The translations under genes were made by a program, and so were the position numbers. Positions 45,644-57,016 of a DNA stretch of 64,000 bases are shown piece after piece; position 1 is the stretch's first letter; each line of letters opens with the position of its first letter. Below the pieces are notes generated by a model. It saw nothing but the letters and a program-made list of their open reading frames with translations, ran no database searches and was not told the DNA's origin. Source of the DNA: Solimonas sp. K1W22B-7 (GTDB lineage: Bacteria > Pseudomonadota > Gammaproteobacteria > Nevskiales > Nevskiaceae); NCBI RefSeq assembly GCF_003428335.1, contig NZ_CP031704.1, positions 2,604,001-2,668,000 on the forward strand. The letters run 5' to 3'.

Positions 45644-48388
45644 TCAGGACAGGATGCGCAGCTTGCGCGCCTTGGCCAGGGCATCCTCGCGCGACAGCGC
45701 GTTGAGCTTGGCGTAGAGGTTCTTGATGTGCCATTTCACCGTGCCCGGCGACACGTCCATGGCTCGCGCGATGCTCTTGATCGAGAGGCCTTGGGCCAGC
45801 AGGCCCAGGATTTCGCCTTCCCGGCCGGACAGCAGGCCGGTCGGGCGACGCACCGAGGGAGGGCTGGCGCGGTCGGGCTCCGCCGCTGCTTCGAGCGCGG
45901 AGCGGTCGGGCCGGGCCGGCTTGAGTTCGGCCATGGCCGCCTCCAGCAGCTGCCGCGCCGCGCCCTCGATTCCGCCCAGCAGCAGCGGTTCGGCCAGCAG
46001 CAGGGCGGCAGCCCCCAGGTCCGGCAGCACGCGCATCATGCCGGCCTCGGCGGCGATGTCGATCATCTGGCGGCCCAGCTTCAGGCCTTCGGCACCACGG
46101 CTGGCGCGCAGCAGTGCAATGGCACGCATCAGGCCCAGCCGCGTCGTCAGCAGCAGGCGGCGATTGAGACGTGCCGCTTCCTCTGCCGCCTCGATGGCGG
46201 CCAGGCATGCCGTGCCCTTTTCGTTGGCGAACGCCACGGTGGCGTGGGCCATCAATGCCGCCAGGCCGATCTCGCTCCAGGCGCAGTTCCGGGCATCCTG
46301 GTAGCGCGCGGCCAGCCGGTCGAGTTGCCCCAGCAGATCTCGGATCGGTGCGTTCTGCGCGGTGCTGAGCGCCAAGGTCACCTGTTCCGCCAGGCTCCAG
46401 GCGATGACGCGATCCAGGCGCCTCTGGTAACCGCTCTCTTCCAGGCGTACCAGCGTATCGTGGGCCGCCTTGTAATCACCTGCCAGTCTCTGCAGACGGG
46501 CGCGGACCAGGTAGGCGAACAGGATGCCGTCGGTGGAGCCCACCGCATCCACCAGGTCCAGGTAGCGGTCCAGAAAGTCCTGTGCCTGTCGCAGCATGCC
46601 GGACTGGTAGAACCCTTCCAGCAGATAACCGGAATACAGCCCCGCGGCGTCCACGCCGAAAGAGGTCCGCTCCAGTGCGTGCTCGATGAACGCCTGCAGC
46701 GAGTCCGTTGCCAGCCGGATGTTGCCCTGCAGAAGGTGGCTGATGCCGTTGACCACATCGATCAGGGGCCGCGGGTATTCCGGCCGCTCGCGGATGTCCA
46801 GCTGGTGGCGCAGCCGGGCCAGTTCGCGCGCCCGCTCGAAGTCGCTGGAATAGAGCAGCGACATGCTGGTCAGCTGATACAGCATGAAGGAATTGAAGGT
46901 ATTGGCCGGCGGCGACCCGCGCATCAGCGGCTCGAGGATGGCCAGGCAGGCGGCGGTATCGTCCTGCCTGTTGAAATGGAAGGCCCGCAGCAGCTGCACT
47001 TCCATTGCCACCTCCGGCCTGCTGCGATCGGGGTGCTGGGCAATGCCCGCCATGTTGCGCTCGAAGTCTTCCAGGCGGCTGCAGCAGAGCTGGGCCCAGG
47101 CGGCGCAGAGGCAGACGTTGAGGCGGCTGCGCAGGCTCTCCGGCGGCACTGCATCGCACCATTTGAGCAGCTCCACGAAATTGGCGCCGCTGATCATGCG
47201 GCGGGCGGCACGGTCGATCAGCTGGACGACGAAATCCGCATCTCCCGCCAGCGTGGCATGCCGCATGGCCTCGACATGCAGGTTCTTGCCGGCGAACCAG
47301 CGACTGGCCAGATGATGGATCTTGCGGACCTCGACCTCGCCCATGGCTTGCAGCCGGGTGTTGAGGAAGCCGGCGAAAAGGCGATGGAAGCGGTACCAGG
47401 GTTCGGCGTCGTCCGTGTCGATGGGAATCAGGAACAGGTTCTCGTTCTCGAACCGCGCCAGGTGTTTGGCGGCCTGCGGGTCTCCGGTCAGCAGTTCGCA
47501 AAGCTCGCGATTGAAGCGGCGGCAGGCGGATATCTGCACCAGGAAGCTGAACTCGGCCTCCGTCAGGTGCTGTACCACCGCGGTTTCGAGGTACTGCTCC
47601 AGCGCGTCGGCGCGCGCCAGCGACAGCTTGCCCTCGCGCTCGAAGAACTGGTCGGGGTTCTTTTCCTTGCGCAGCGAGAACGCCAGCAGCTGCAGGCCGG
47701 CGGCCCAGCCGTCGGTCATCTCGTGGAGCATGTTTTCCTGCGCGGCGCTCAGTTCCTTCAGGCCCTGGGCCTGCAGGAAGAGATGGGTTTCCTCTCGGCT
47801 GAACTTCAGCTCCGGGAACTGCAGCTCCGTCAGCTCGTCTTCGGCGCGCAGACGCGCGGTCTGCAGGGGCGGCCGGGTGCGCGAACTCAGGACCAGGTGA
47901 CAGCGTTCCGGGGCCATCGACAGCCAGCGGTCGAACAGCTTCAGCGTGCCGAACGAGGAGATGTGGTGCAGGTCATCCACGATCATGTAGATGTCGCCGT
48001 CGTGGCTCTGGATGTCGTCGATCAGCGAAGCCACCAGCGGCCGCCACGCCCTGGAGCCGGAACGCAGGTAGACGTGCAGGGCTTCCTTGTCGATGGCCAC
48101 GCCGGCCTGCACCAGGCTTTCCACGATGTAGTGGGCGGCCTGCGCCTCGTTGTCGTCCGTGCCGGCGTTGTACCAGGCGACCTTCGCCCCCTGCAGGAAC
48201 AGCTTGCGGCGCCATTGCGCCAGCAGCATGGTCTTGCCGCTGCCCGCAGGGCCGACCACCAGGGTCAGCTTGCGGCCGCGGCCGTCGTCGAGCTGCCGCA
48301 GCAGGGTGTCGCGGCTCACCGGCGCGCTGCCTACTCGCGGCGGGGCGAGCTTGGTACGTATCAGGGGCAGGTCGCCTGGACTGGTCAC
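45644..48388 (-). CDS. MalT-type LuxR-family ATP-dependent transcriptional activator
   Basis: The protein has 914 residues from a GTG at 48388 (TSPGDLPLIRTKLAPPRVG, the usual MalT-like start); an in-frame ATG at 48478 would add 30 residues. Walker A is GPAGSGKTMLLA, and the STAND-type NTPase is followed by a long helical-repeat region of about 500 residues. The C-terminal LuxR helix-turn-helix is LSGREGEILGLLAQGLSIKS, then SPGTVKWHIKNLYAKL. Such proteins are switched on by a small ligand. It lies between the MaoC operon and the divergent acyl-CoA synthetase and probably controls both. Confidence 0.92.
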   Translation of the reverse strand: MTSPGDLPLIRTKLAPPRVGSAPVSRDTLLRQLDDGRGRKLTLVVGPAGSGKTMLLAQWRRKLFLQGAKVAWYNAGTDDNEAQAAHYIVESLVQAGVAIDKEALHVYLRSGSRAWRPLVASLIDDIQSHDGDIYMIVDDLHHISSFGTLKLFDRWLSMAPERCHLVLSSRTRPPLQTARLRAEDELTELQFPELKFSREETHLFLQAQGLKELSAAQENMLHEMTDGWAAGLQLLAFSLRKEKNPDQFFEREGKLSLARADALEQYLETAVVQHLTEAEFSFLVQISACRRFNRELCELLTGDPQAAKHLARFENENLFLIPIDTDDAEPWYRFHRLFAGFLNTRLQAMGEVEVRKIHHLASRWFAGKNLHVEAMRHATLAGDADFVVQLIDRAARRMISGANFVELLKWCDAVPPESLRSRLNVCLCAAWAQLCCSRLEDFERNMAGIAQHPDRSRPEVAMEVQLLRAFHFNRQDDTAACLAILEPLMRGSPPANTFNSFMLYQLTSMSLLYSSDFERARELARLRHQLDIRERPEYPRPLIDVVNGISHLLQGNIRLATDSLQAFIEHALERTSFGVDAAGLYSGYLLEGFYQSGMLRQAQDFLDRYLDLVDAVGSTDGILFAYLVRARLQRLAGDYKAAHDTLVRLEESGYQRRLDRVIAWSLAEQVTLALSTAQNAPIRDLLGQLDRLAARYQDARNCAWSEIGLAALMAHATVAFANEKGTACLAAIEAAEEAARLNRRLLLTTRLGLMRAIALLRASRGAEGLKLGRQMIDIAAEAGMMRVLPDLGAAALLLAEPLLLGGIEGAARQLLEAAMAELKPARPDRSALEAAAEPDRASPPSVRRPTGLLSGREGEILGLLAQGLSIKSIARAMDVSPGTVKWHIKNLYAKLNALSREDALAKARKLRILS

Positions 48389-48515
48389 TTCTTCGGGCCT
48401 CTGGTCGGCGCCTCGGGGCGCTCGTCTCCTCGCATGGGCGTCGCGCAGGAAACCGGCCGCGACGCCGTGCCCGAGCATACCGCCCTGCGTGGTCGCCAGG
48501 GGTGGGGTCCAGGGC

Positions 48516-48543
48516 CAGCCCCTCCCTCACAGGGAGGGGGCTG
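48516..48543. repeat. Inverted repeat in luxR/acyl-CoA synthetase gap
   Basis: AGCCCCTCCCT and AGGGAGGGGGCT pair around CAC with one bulge. It sits 65 bp before the synthetase start. It may be an operator or a short dispersed repeat of the CCCTCCC-type. Confidence 0.55.
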
Positions 48544-48607
48544 CGGTAGCGGGCTGCCCATAGCCTGCTTCACACGTTATCGGCAGCGCCGGGATCAAGG
48601 GAAAACA

Positions 48608-50164
<1,557 letters not shown>

Positions 50165-50261
50165 GGCGCGGACGCGTAATTGCCGTAACCGGATCGGTTG
50201 CGGCACAAAATATCAAGCCGGCCCGGTCCCCTGGACCCTGCCGGCAGCGAGGAGCGAGCAG

Positions 50262-52709
50262 ATGCAGAAGAAATGGGCGACAGGCGCGATCCTGTTGTTG
50301 GCCGCGAGTGCTGTTCAGGCACAGGGCGACCCGGGTACCGCTGCGAGCGGCAGTCCCGAAAGCGATTCCGACCTGGCCCTCGACGAGTTGCTGTCGGCTG
50401 CGGAAACCGAAAACAATGCCGCTGCCGCAGCGACACCGGCAGAGTCCGCCCCGCCGCCGGCCGATGCAGCATCCGGCGATGCCGCGACGCCGACGCCCGA
50501 CGTGCTGCCGACCATCCCCGTCGCACAGCAGCCCGAGCCCCTGCCGGAAACGAAACCTGCCGCTCCGCGCTCTGCGCAGATCGAAGAGATCGTGGTCACC
50601 GCCACCAAGCGCGAGCAGTCCATCCGCGAGATCCCCGCGAGCATCTCCGCGCTGACCGGCGCGGACCTGGAGCGCAGTGGCGCCCAGGGCGTGGAAGACA
50701 TGGCGCGGATGGTGCCCGGCGTGAACTTCAGCGCCGACTCCATCAATGCCTCCAAGGTGACGATCCGCGGCATCTCCACCACCACGCTCGGCAACCCGAC
50801 CACCGGCGTGCTGTTCGGCGACGTTTCCTTCACCGAGTCCTATCTGCCGCGCGTCACGCTGGACCCCAACCCCTTCGACATGCAGACCGTCGAAGTGCTG
50901 AAGGGGCCGCAGGGCACGCTGTTCGGCTCGGCCGCGCTCAACGGTGCGGTGCGCTATGTGCCGCAGCCGGTCAAGTTCGGCGAGTACGAAACCCGCTGGT
51001 TTGCGCAGTACAGCATGGTCGAGCAGGGCGGCTCCGAGCCCATGTACGGCGCCGCCGTGAACGTTCCCTTCGGCGAGGACCTGGCCTTCCGCGCCATGGG
51101 CTTCAAGCGCGATGCCCCGGGCTGGATCGACAACACGCGTACCGGCGCGGTCGACGTCAACAGCTTGTCGCAGGAGGGCGCGCGCGGCCTGGTCGGTTGG
51201 CGTCCGACCGAAAACTGGGATGTGCGCCTGACCTATCTCTGGCAGCAGACCAACGTCAACGACTTTCCTTTTGCGGGTGGCCGCGACGGCGAGCTGACGC
51301 GCGAAAGTACCACCAAGCCCAGCCCCATCGACAGCCAGTACGAGCTCGCCGACCTGGTGCTGCGCTACTCCTTCGAGAGCATGGACCTGGTCTCGGACAC
51401 GGCCTGGGTGGGCAAGTCGGCGCACAAGCTGATGGATACCTCCACCGACCTGACGGGAACCACCTTTCCGTTCGTGCTGCTCGAGGACATCAGCAACTCC
51501 GACACCTACAGCCAGGAGCTTCGGCTGGTGTCCACCGACACCGCGTCCGACTGGCGCTGGGTCGGCGGCGTGGTCGGCTCGCGCCAGGATATTTTCTTCG
51601 TGCCGCAGTACTCCATCGAACTGCTGCCGGGTCTGAACCTGCAGGGTCTTCTCGAGGGTCTCGGCCTGCCCGCCGACAACTTCCTGGCGCGGGGCGACTC
51701 GCTCAACCTCCTGCGCGTGCTCACCAAGGCGAAGGTCGACGAGCTCGCCCTGTTCGGCGACCTGACCCGCCGCGTCGGCGACTCCGTGGAGCTGAGCCTC
51801 GGCGGGCGCCTGTATCGCTCGAAGTCCGACGGGTACGTGCTGCAGGACGGCGTGTTCGTGCTGCTCAAGGGCAGGCCGGAAGTGGTGAACGATCGCGTCA
51901 TCAAGGAGTCCGGCTTCAACCCCAAGGCCTCCGCGCAGTGGCGCGCCACCGACGACGTGATGTTCTACACCGCCGTCTCCAAGGGCTTCCGCAGCGGCGG
52001 TCTGCAGCCGGGCTTCACCACCTCGCTGTCGGCCAAGCAGGCACCCGAGGAGTTCACCTCCGATACCCTGTGGAACTACGAGGCGGGCACGCGCACGAGC
52101 TGGCTGGAAAACACGCTGCACCTGGATGCCACCGCGTTCTACATCGACTGGACAGACCCGCAAATCCTGCTGGGCGACTCCGTCATCCACCTGCCTTACC
52201 TCGATAACGTCGGCCGGGTGAAGAGCACCGGCGTCGAAGCCGCCATGCAGTGGCTGCCGTCCTGGGTGCCCGGCCTGTCGGTCAATGCTTCCGCAGCCTA
52301 CATCCGCACGCAGACCGCCGAAGCTTTCGAGGGCCAGACCGGCGCCACCATTCCCGAAGGCACGCCCTGGCCCTATGCCCCGCGCTGGCAGACGGCCACC
52401 ACCCTGTCCTACGCGCGGGAGTTCGGCAACTGGAGGGCGGGTTCCGCGGTCACGCACGCCTGGCTCGGCAAGTCCCACACCGACCTGGAAATGACCCAGT
52501 CGATCTTCGGCTTCCAGACCTGGGATGCCCAGCTGAGCCTGGCCAACCCGGCGATCGTCTGGCTGCCGGAGATGAGCGTGACCGTCAGCAACCTCACCGA
52601 CGAGCGCGGCATCTCCAATGCCACGGTGGGCGGTGTCGTGACCCAGACCGAAAAGACCACCTACATCCAGCCGCGCACGGTACTGTTGCGGCTTGGCGGG
52701 AGCTTCTGA
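50262..52709 (+). CDS. TonB-dependent receptor, catabolic type
   Basis: The protein has 815 residues. The signal peptide ends near AVQAQG. A long Ala/Pro/Glu-rich stretch (about 25-100) precedes the TonB-box-like IEEIVVTATKREQSIREIPA and the plug domain (VEDMARMVPGVNFSADS). The C-terminal strand is VLLRLGGSF. The EIVVTATKREQS form is common in receptors that take up non-siderophore compounds in lipid- and terpenoid-degrading bacteria. It follows the acyl-CoA synthetase and is coupled by overlap to a hydrolase, so uptake of the pathway's substrate is likely. Confidence 0.92.
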   Translation: MQKKWATGAILLLAASAVQAQGDPGTAASGSPESDSDLALDELLSAAETENNAAAAATPAESAPPPADAASGDAATPTPDVLPTIPVAQQPEPLPETKPAAPRSAQIEEIVVTATKREQSIREIPASISALTGADLERSGAQGVEDMARMVPGVNFSADSINASKVTIRGISTTTLGNPTTGVLFGDVSFTESYLPRVTLDPNPFDMQTVEVLKGPQGTLFGSAALNGAVRYVPQPVKFGEYETRWFAQYSMVEQGGSEPMYGAAVNVPFGEDLAFRAMGFKRDAPGWIDNTRTGAVDVNSLSQEGARGLVGWRPTENWDVRLTYLWQQTNVNDFPFAGGRDGELTRESTTKPSPIDSQYELADLVLRYSFESMDLVSDTAWVGKSAHKLMDTSTDLTGTTFPFVLLEDISNSDTYSQELRLVSTDTASDWRWVGGVVGSRQDIFFVPQYSIELLPGLNLQGLLEGLGLPADNFLARGDSLNLLRVLTKAKVDELALFGDLTRRVGDSVELSLGGRLYRSKSDGYVLQDGVFVLLKGRPEVVNDRVIKESGFNPKASAQWRATDDVMFYTAVSKGFRSGGLQPGFTTSLSAKQAPEEFTSDTLWNYEAGTRTSWLENTLHLDATAFYIDWTDPQILLGDSVIHLPYLDNVGRVKSTGVEAAMQWLPSWVPGLSVNASAAYIRTQTAEAFEGQTGATIPEGTPWPYAPRWQTATTLSYAREFGNWRAGSAVTHAWLGKSHTDLEMTQSIFGFQTWDAQLSLANPAIVWLPEMSVTVSNLTDERGISNATVGGVVTQTEKTTYIQPRTVLLRLGGSF

Positions 52710-53572
52710 TGAACGATGCACTGAGCAGCGCTGCGATGCCTTCCTACCCCGACGACGCGCTGCCGCGGCCCGAGGTCTACGAGGGCGGGGCGGGCACGCC
52801 CCTGGTGCTGATCCACGGTTTTGGCGGCAACTGGCGCATGTGGAAGCCGGTGCTGCCGCTGCTGGAGAAACATCACCGCGTGATCGTGCCGACGCTGCCG
52901 GGCCACTCGGGGGGGCTGCCGCTCAGCCGTCGCGCCACGCCGGCGGTCATCGCCGACGCCCTCGCCGTGCAGTTGCGTTCGCGCGGGCTGGACCAGGTGC
53001 ACGTGGTGGGCCAGTCCCTGGGCGGCTACATGGCGGTCGAGATGGCGCGGCGCGGCCTGGCCCGCTCGGTGCTGGGCATTTCTCCGGGCGGCGCCTGGAA
53101 GGACGACAGTCACCAGCAGGCACTGCTGAAGCGCATCCGCGGAACTTTCAAGCTGATGCCCTACCTGCTGCCCCTGCTGCGGCTGCTGATCGGCTTCAAA
53201 TTCATGCGCAAGCTCATCCTGCGGGACGAGATGCAGCACGGCGACAAGATGTCGGTGCAGGAAGTGCGCGGGATGCTGCATCACGGCCTGAACTGCAGTA
53301 TCGCCCACGAGTTCCTCGACGATGGCATCGCGCAGATCGAGCCGCTGCCCAGGGACAACACCACCCCCGTCCGCATCGTCTGGTGCCAGAACGACAGGGT
53401 GCTCACCTTCCCGGAATTCGGGCAGCCCTTCCTCGATCGTCTCGGCCTGAAGACCAACGGCTGGCTGCCGGGATGCGGTCACAACCCGATGTATGACGAC
53501 CCCGCCGGCGTCGCCAAGGCCATCCTCGACTTCACGCGCGCGGTCGAAAGCGGCAGGCCCCAGCTTTCCTGA
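52709..53572 (+). CDS. Alpha/beta-hydrolase next to the catabolic receptor
   Basis: The protein has 287 residues from an ATG that overlaps the receptor stop by one base. Motifs: LIHGFGGNWRMWKPVLPLL, the nucleophile elbow GQSLGGYMA (Ser near 111), acid in WCQNDRVLTFPE and His in PGCGHNPMYDDP. No signal peptide, so it works in the cytoplasm, probably hydrolysing an ester of the imported compound before CoA activation. Confidence 0.88.
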   Translation: MNDALSSAAMPSYPDDALPRPEVYEGGAGTPLVLIHGFGGNWRMWKPVLPLLEKHHRVIVPTLPGHSGGLPLSRRATPAVIADALAVQLRSRGLDQVHVVGQSLGGYMAVEMARRGLARSVLGISPGGAWKDDSHQQALLKRIRGTFKLMPYLLPLLRLLIGFKFMRKLILRDEMQHGDKMSVQEVRGMLHHGLNCSIAHEFLDDGIAQIEPLPRDNTTPVRIVWCQNDRVLTFPEFGQPFLDRLGLKTNGWLPGCGHNPMYDDPAGVAKAILDFTRAVESGRPQLS

Positions 53573-53603
53573 ATCGAACCGACCTCAGCCCTTCGCATCG
53601 TCG

Positions 53604-55097
53604 ATGAAGCCGCTGCTCCGCAACGAAAGCCTGGGCCATCTGGGAGAGCATCTCGTCGATGGCCGTCCAGCGGAGCTCCCGACCTACGCTCGCCATCTGC
53701 GCAAGCGGATCTGCCATATCGGCGTGGGCGCGTTCCATCGTGCCCATCAGGCCCTGTACCTGCATCGGCTGCTGCAGCAGGGCGACGGAGAGGGTTGGGG
53801 GCTCTGTGGAATCGGTCTGCGCGCGGCGGACCGTGCCATGCACGAAGCCCTGCGGGACCAGAATGGCCTCTACTCGCTGTGGGAGCTCGAAGGCAGCTCG
53901 CGTCGCGTAACGGTCGTGGGTTCGATCATGGATCATGTCGACGCCAGCGCCGACAGCAGCGCGGCCGTTGCGCTGATGGCAGACCCCGACACGCATATCG
54001 TCTCGCTCACCGTGACGGAGGCCGGCTATTGCCTGCGTGGCGGCGCGCTGGACCTGGCGCAGCCGGACATCGTCCACGACCTTGCCCATCCGGCGCAGCC
54101 CCGCAGTGCTCCGGGCCTGCTGGTCGCGGCGCTGGCGGCGCGCCGGGCCGGGGGCCTGGGCGCGTTCACGGCCATGTCCTGCGACAACATCATCGAGAAC
54201 GGCCATCGCCTGTGCGGCGCGGTGCTGGCACTGGCGCGGCAGCTGGATCCGGCGCTCGCGCAATGGATCGAAGCCGAAGCCCGCTTTCCCTGCTCGATGG
54301 TAGACCGCATCACGCCTGCAACCGACATGGCCCGGCGTGAGCGGCTATGCGAGGACTGGGGGGTGGACGACCGCATTCCGGTGATCTGCGAACCCTGGCT
54401 GCAGTGGATCATGCAGGACCATTTCGTCGCCGGGCGTCCTGCCCTGGAGCGGGTCGGCGTCGTGTTCTCCGACGAGGTGACGCGCTACGAGGACATGAAG
54501 GTCGGCCTGCTCAACGGCGGGCATAGCGCGATCTCGCACCTGGGCCTCCTGCTCGGCCATGAAGCCGTGCACCACGCCCTGGCAGACCCGCTGATCCATC
54601 ACTGGCATGCCGGCTACATGAGAGAGGTCACGGCCACGCTTGCTGCGCTGCCGGGCGTGGACTACGCCGGGTACGAGGATGCACTGGCCCGGCGCTTCAG
54701 CAATGCCGCCATCGAGGACCGGCTGCTGCGCCTGGCGATGGACAGCTCGACCAAGTTTCCGCAGGGGCTGTTGCCGCCGGCCCTGCGGCGACTGGAAGCC
54801 GGTCTGCCGATCGATCATCTCGCCACGGCGATTGCCTTGTGGATCGTCTATCTCGATGGCCTGTCGCGCGACGAAGCGGCCGGCCTGGCTTATGTCGATC
54901 ACGACCGGGAGGGACTGATTGCGCAGGCCCGCGCTGCGGTAGCCAGCGGAAACCCTGCGAGCTTCCTCGCGGCCAGGCTGCCCATGCCGGAAGCTGGCGC
55001 GGCGCGCTTTGCCGGGGCCGTGCAGCAGCAGTTGGCCTCACTGCGCCGTCTCGGTCCGAAGGCCCACGTCCAGGCCCTGGCCGCGCAGTCCCGATAG
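53604..55097 (+). CDS. Mannitol/fructuronate dehydrogenase family (polyol dehydrogenase)
   Basis: The protein has 497 residues from the ATG at 53604. Signatures: ICHIGVGAFHRAHQALYL (nucleotide binding), LTVTEAGYCL, SCDNIIENGHRL, and the catalytic-lysine helix KVGLLNGGHSAISHLGLL, which fits the long-chain polyol family (KxxLLNxxHxxx). It oxidises a sugar alcohol or reduces a keto-sugar with NAD. Its place beside the receptor and hydrolase suggests a polyol part in the substrate, for example a sugar ester; that is inference. Confidence 0.9.
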   Translation: MKPLLRNESLGHLGEHLVDGRPAELPTYARHLRKRICHIGVGAFHRAHQALYLHRLLQQGDGEGWGLCGIGLRAADRAMHEALRDQNGLYSLWELEGSSRRVTVVGSIMDHVDASADSSAAVALMADPDTHIVSLTVTEAGYCLRGGALDLAQPDIVHDLAHPAQPRSAPGLLVAALAARRAGGLGAFTAMSCDNIIENGHRLCGAVLALARQLDPALAQWIEAEARFPCSMVDRITPATDMARRERLCEDWGVDDRIPVICEPWLQWIMQDHFVAGRPALERVGVVFSDEVTRYEDMKVGLLNGGHSAISHLGLLLGHEAVHHALADPLIHHWHAGYMREVTATLAALPGVDYAGYEDALARRFSNAAIEDRLLRLAMDSSTKFPQGLLPPALRRLEAGLPIDHLATAIALWIVYLDGLSRDEAAGLAYVDHDREGLIAQARAAVASGNPASFLAARLPMPEAGAARFAGAVQQQLASLRRLGPKAHVQALAAQSR

Positions 55098-55114
55098 GGT
55101 AGACGCAACAGCTT

Positions 55115-56665
55115 CTAGCGGCAGGCCCAACTGGCGTAGTCCGCGGGATCACCCTGGCCGAGGTAGACGGCGCGCGCAGGCAGGGCGCAGAGCGGCTCGC
55201 TGCGTGTCACGCGGCCGCTGGTGTCGCGGCGGGTGGCGATGAGCGCCGCCGGCGCCTGGCCCTTCTCGACCCAGTTCTCCAGCGCGCTGAGCGCATCGAA
55301 ATCGCCGGAATCGTAGCCGGGGAGTTGCGGGCCTTCGCCGTTGCCGCAGTGCCCCATGCCCGGTATCAGGAACATGCGCACGGTGTCCGCCGCGTTCTCG
55401 CCGAGGCGGGCCTGGGCCTCCTGCCAGTAGGCGACGTTGTAGGCCGGCGGCACGGCAATGTCGCCGAGGCTCTGGGTGATGAGCAGCTTGCCGCCACGGG
55501 CGCGTAGACCGCTGAGATCGCGCGAAGGGGTCATCTCGGCGGCAAACGGCTGCAGCCGCGGCAGATCGCGCGCGGGGTCGAAGTCGCGGGCGTCGTAGTC
55601 CGGATCCAGGGCCGGGGTGGAGAGCACATCGCGGATGAGGATGCCGGATCCCAGCTTGATCGACACCAGCACGTCGTCCAGCGAGGCGCCATAGAGGACG
55701 CGCGTGAGCATCCGGGTGAGCAGCGGCGGTGGACTCCGCGGCAGCCAGAAAGCTTCGGAGCCCTTCGGAACGCCACCGAGCCCCTCATAGGCGTCCGAAG
55801 CCGGCGGGCCCGCATACCACGCGCGCACGACGCGCACTTCATCGGCGCTCAGGCAATCGTCGCGCTCGCCCTGCGGGCATTGCAGCGCGACGGGATCGAA
55901 ATCGCATTCCATGCCCGTGACCACGCCGTCGCGGTCGCCGCAGGCCTTGGCGACGGCGCGCTGCAGCAGCGGCAGCTTCTCGCGCCGGAAGATGGGCTTG
56001 CCGTCGGCGCCGGTGTCGTCGAGCAGCGCATGGGTCCAGACCATCAGGATGGGGAGCACGTCCTGCGCCGGAGACTCGGCGAGGATGCCGTCGAAATCTT
56101 CCGGAAAGCGGGTGGCCTGCATCAGGCCCTGGCGTCCGCCATTGGAGCAGCCGTTGAAGTAGGCGCGCTGCACGCCGGCACCGTAGTAGGTCTCGGTGAG
56201 CTTGCGGCCGCTGCCGGCGGTGCGATGCACGGCGCGCCAGGCATGGTCGCTGCGCGCCTCGGGATCGTCCCGCGCCCAACTGGAGCCGCCCGAGGTCCAG
56301 GACTGGTGGCCGGCGTCGGAAATGATCGTGGCGTAGCCGCGCTCGATACCGAGCTTGTACTGCGGATCGCCGGTGCCAACGACCCCACAGAAAGTGCCGC
56401 AGCCGGCCATGTAGTACTTGCCGTTCCAGCGCTCCGTCGGCAGGCGCAGTTCGAAGCGGGCGCGATCCACGACCCCCTTGACGCGGCAGTACTCGGGCTG
56501 GCCTTTCTCGGGTTTCGGGATCGAGGCGGACTTGACCTGCACGCCGGGCAACTCCACCCGGCTCAGCGCCTCGCAGCGCGCCGAGGGGCCGAGGGGCGTT
56601 GCCGACGGGGCGCAGGCCGCGAGCGCGCAGAGAACGAGCAGGGTACCGGCAAACCGCAGGATCAT
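55115..56665 (-). CDS. Tannase/feruloyl-esterase family lipoprotein
   Basis: The protein has 516 residues with a lipobox (LCALAAC, Cys near 18). The tannase family CS-D-HC arrangement is visible: GCSNGGRQG with the Cys just before the nucleophile Ser, and PGMGHCGNG with the Cys just after the catalytic His, normally joined by a disulfide. A calcium-site-like region DGVVTGMECDFDP precedes. It should hydrolyse phenolic or other esters at the cell surface or in the periplasm. It converges on the polyol dehydrogenase with a 17-bp gap. Confidence 0.9.
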   Translation of the reverse strand: MILRFAGTLLVLCALAACAPSATPLGPSARCEALSRVELPGVQVKSASIPKPEKGQPEYCRVKGVVDRARFELRLPTERWNGKYYMAGCGTFCGVVGTGDPQYKLGIERGYATIISDAGHQSWTSGGSSWARDDPEARSDHAWRAVHRTAGSGRKLTETYYGAGVQRAYFNGCSNGGRQGLMQATRFPEDFDGILAESPAQDVLPILMVWTHALLDDTGADGKPIFRREKLPLLQRAVAKACGDRDGVVTGMECDFDPVALQCPQGERDDCLSADEVRVVRAWYAGPPASDAYEGLGGVPKGSEAFWLPRSPPPLLTRMLTRVLYGASLDDVLVSIKLGSGILIRDVLSTPALDPDYDARDFDPARDLPRLQPFAAEMTPSRDLSGLRARGGKLLITQSLGDIAVPPAYNVAYWQEAQARLGENAADTVRMFLIPGMGHCGNGEGPQLPGYDSGDFDALSALENWVEKGQAPAALIATRRDTSGRVTRSEPLCALPARAVYLGQGDPADYASWACR

Positions 56666-57016
56666 TCGCGCCCCCTAGTCATTCAGGCGGGCCAGTGTAG
56701 GCGGCAGCTACTTCGCCGAACCCTCCCGGATGGGTGGGGCATCATTGGAAATGAGAAGAATGGAAGCAACCTGACTGAGTTGTCAGGTTGCGCTGCGGGC
56801 GCTTGATGTTAGATTTGCTCATCTACCCAAAAAATGTGTGACAGGATTGTCTCGGGTCCGATGCGTTGGGGGAAACGTGGAAGGACTTCATCGGGGAATA
56901 TCTGACTTATGTGCCGCTGCAGCCCGCACGGACCCAGCGCGCCATGCCGCGCGCGAGCGGTGGCCCGTTTCGTTTGAAGTTGGAACAAGTTCGCTCAGAC
57001 TAATCGGGAGCTTCCC
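56666..57016. other. Divergent intergenic region upstream of the hydrolase module
   Basis: The 351 bp are less GC-rich toward the right. The only clear structure is the hairpin at 56766-56791. GGGAG at 57006-57010 is the ribosome site of the next gene. No ORF or RNA gene recognised. Confidence 0.5.
56766..56791. repeat. Strong hairpin in divergent region
   Basis: GCAACCTGAC and GTCAGGTTGC form a perfect 10-bp stem around TGAGTT. No T run follows, so a regulatory site or an attachment-related palindrome is as likely as a terminator. Confidence 0.6.

Noticed and set aside
45728-48607. N-terminal extension of the acyl-CoA synthetase through the LuxR gene
   Set aside because: The frame is open by chance opposite the LuxR gene; the synthetase homology begins at the ATG at 48608.
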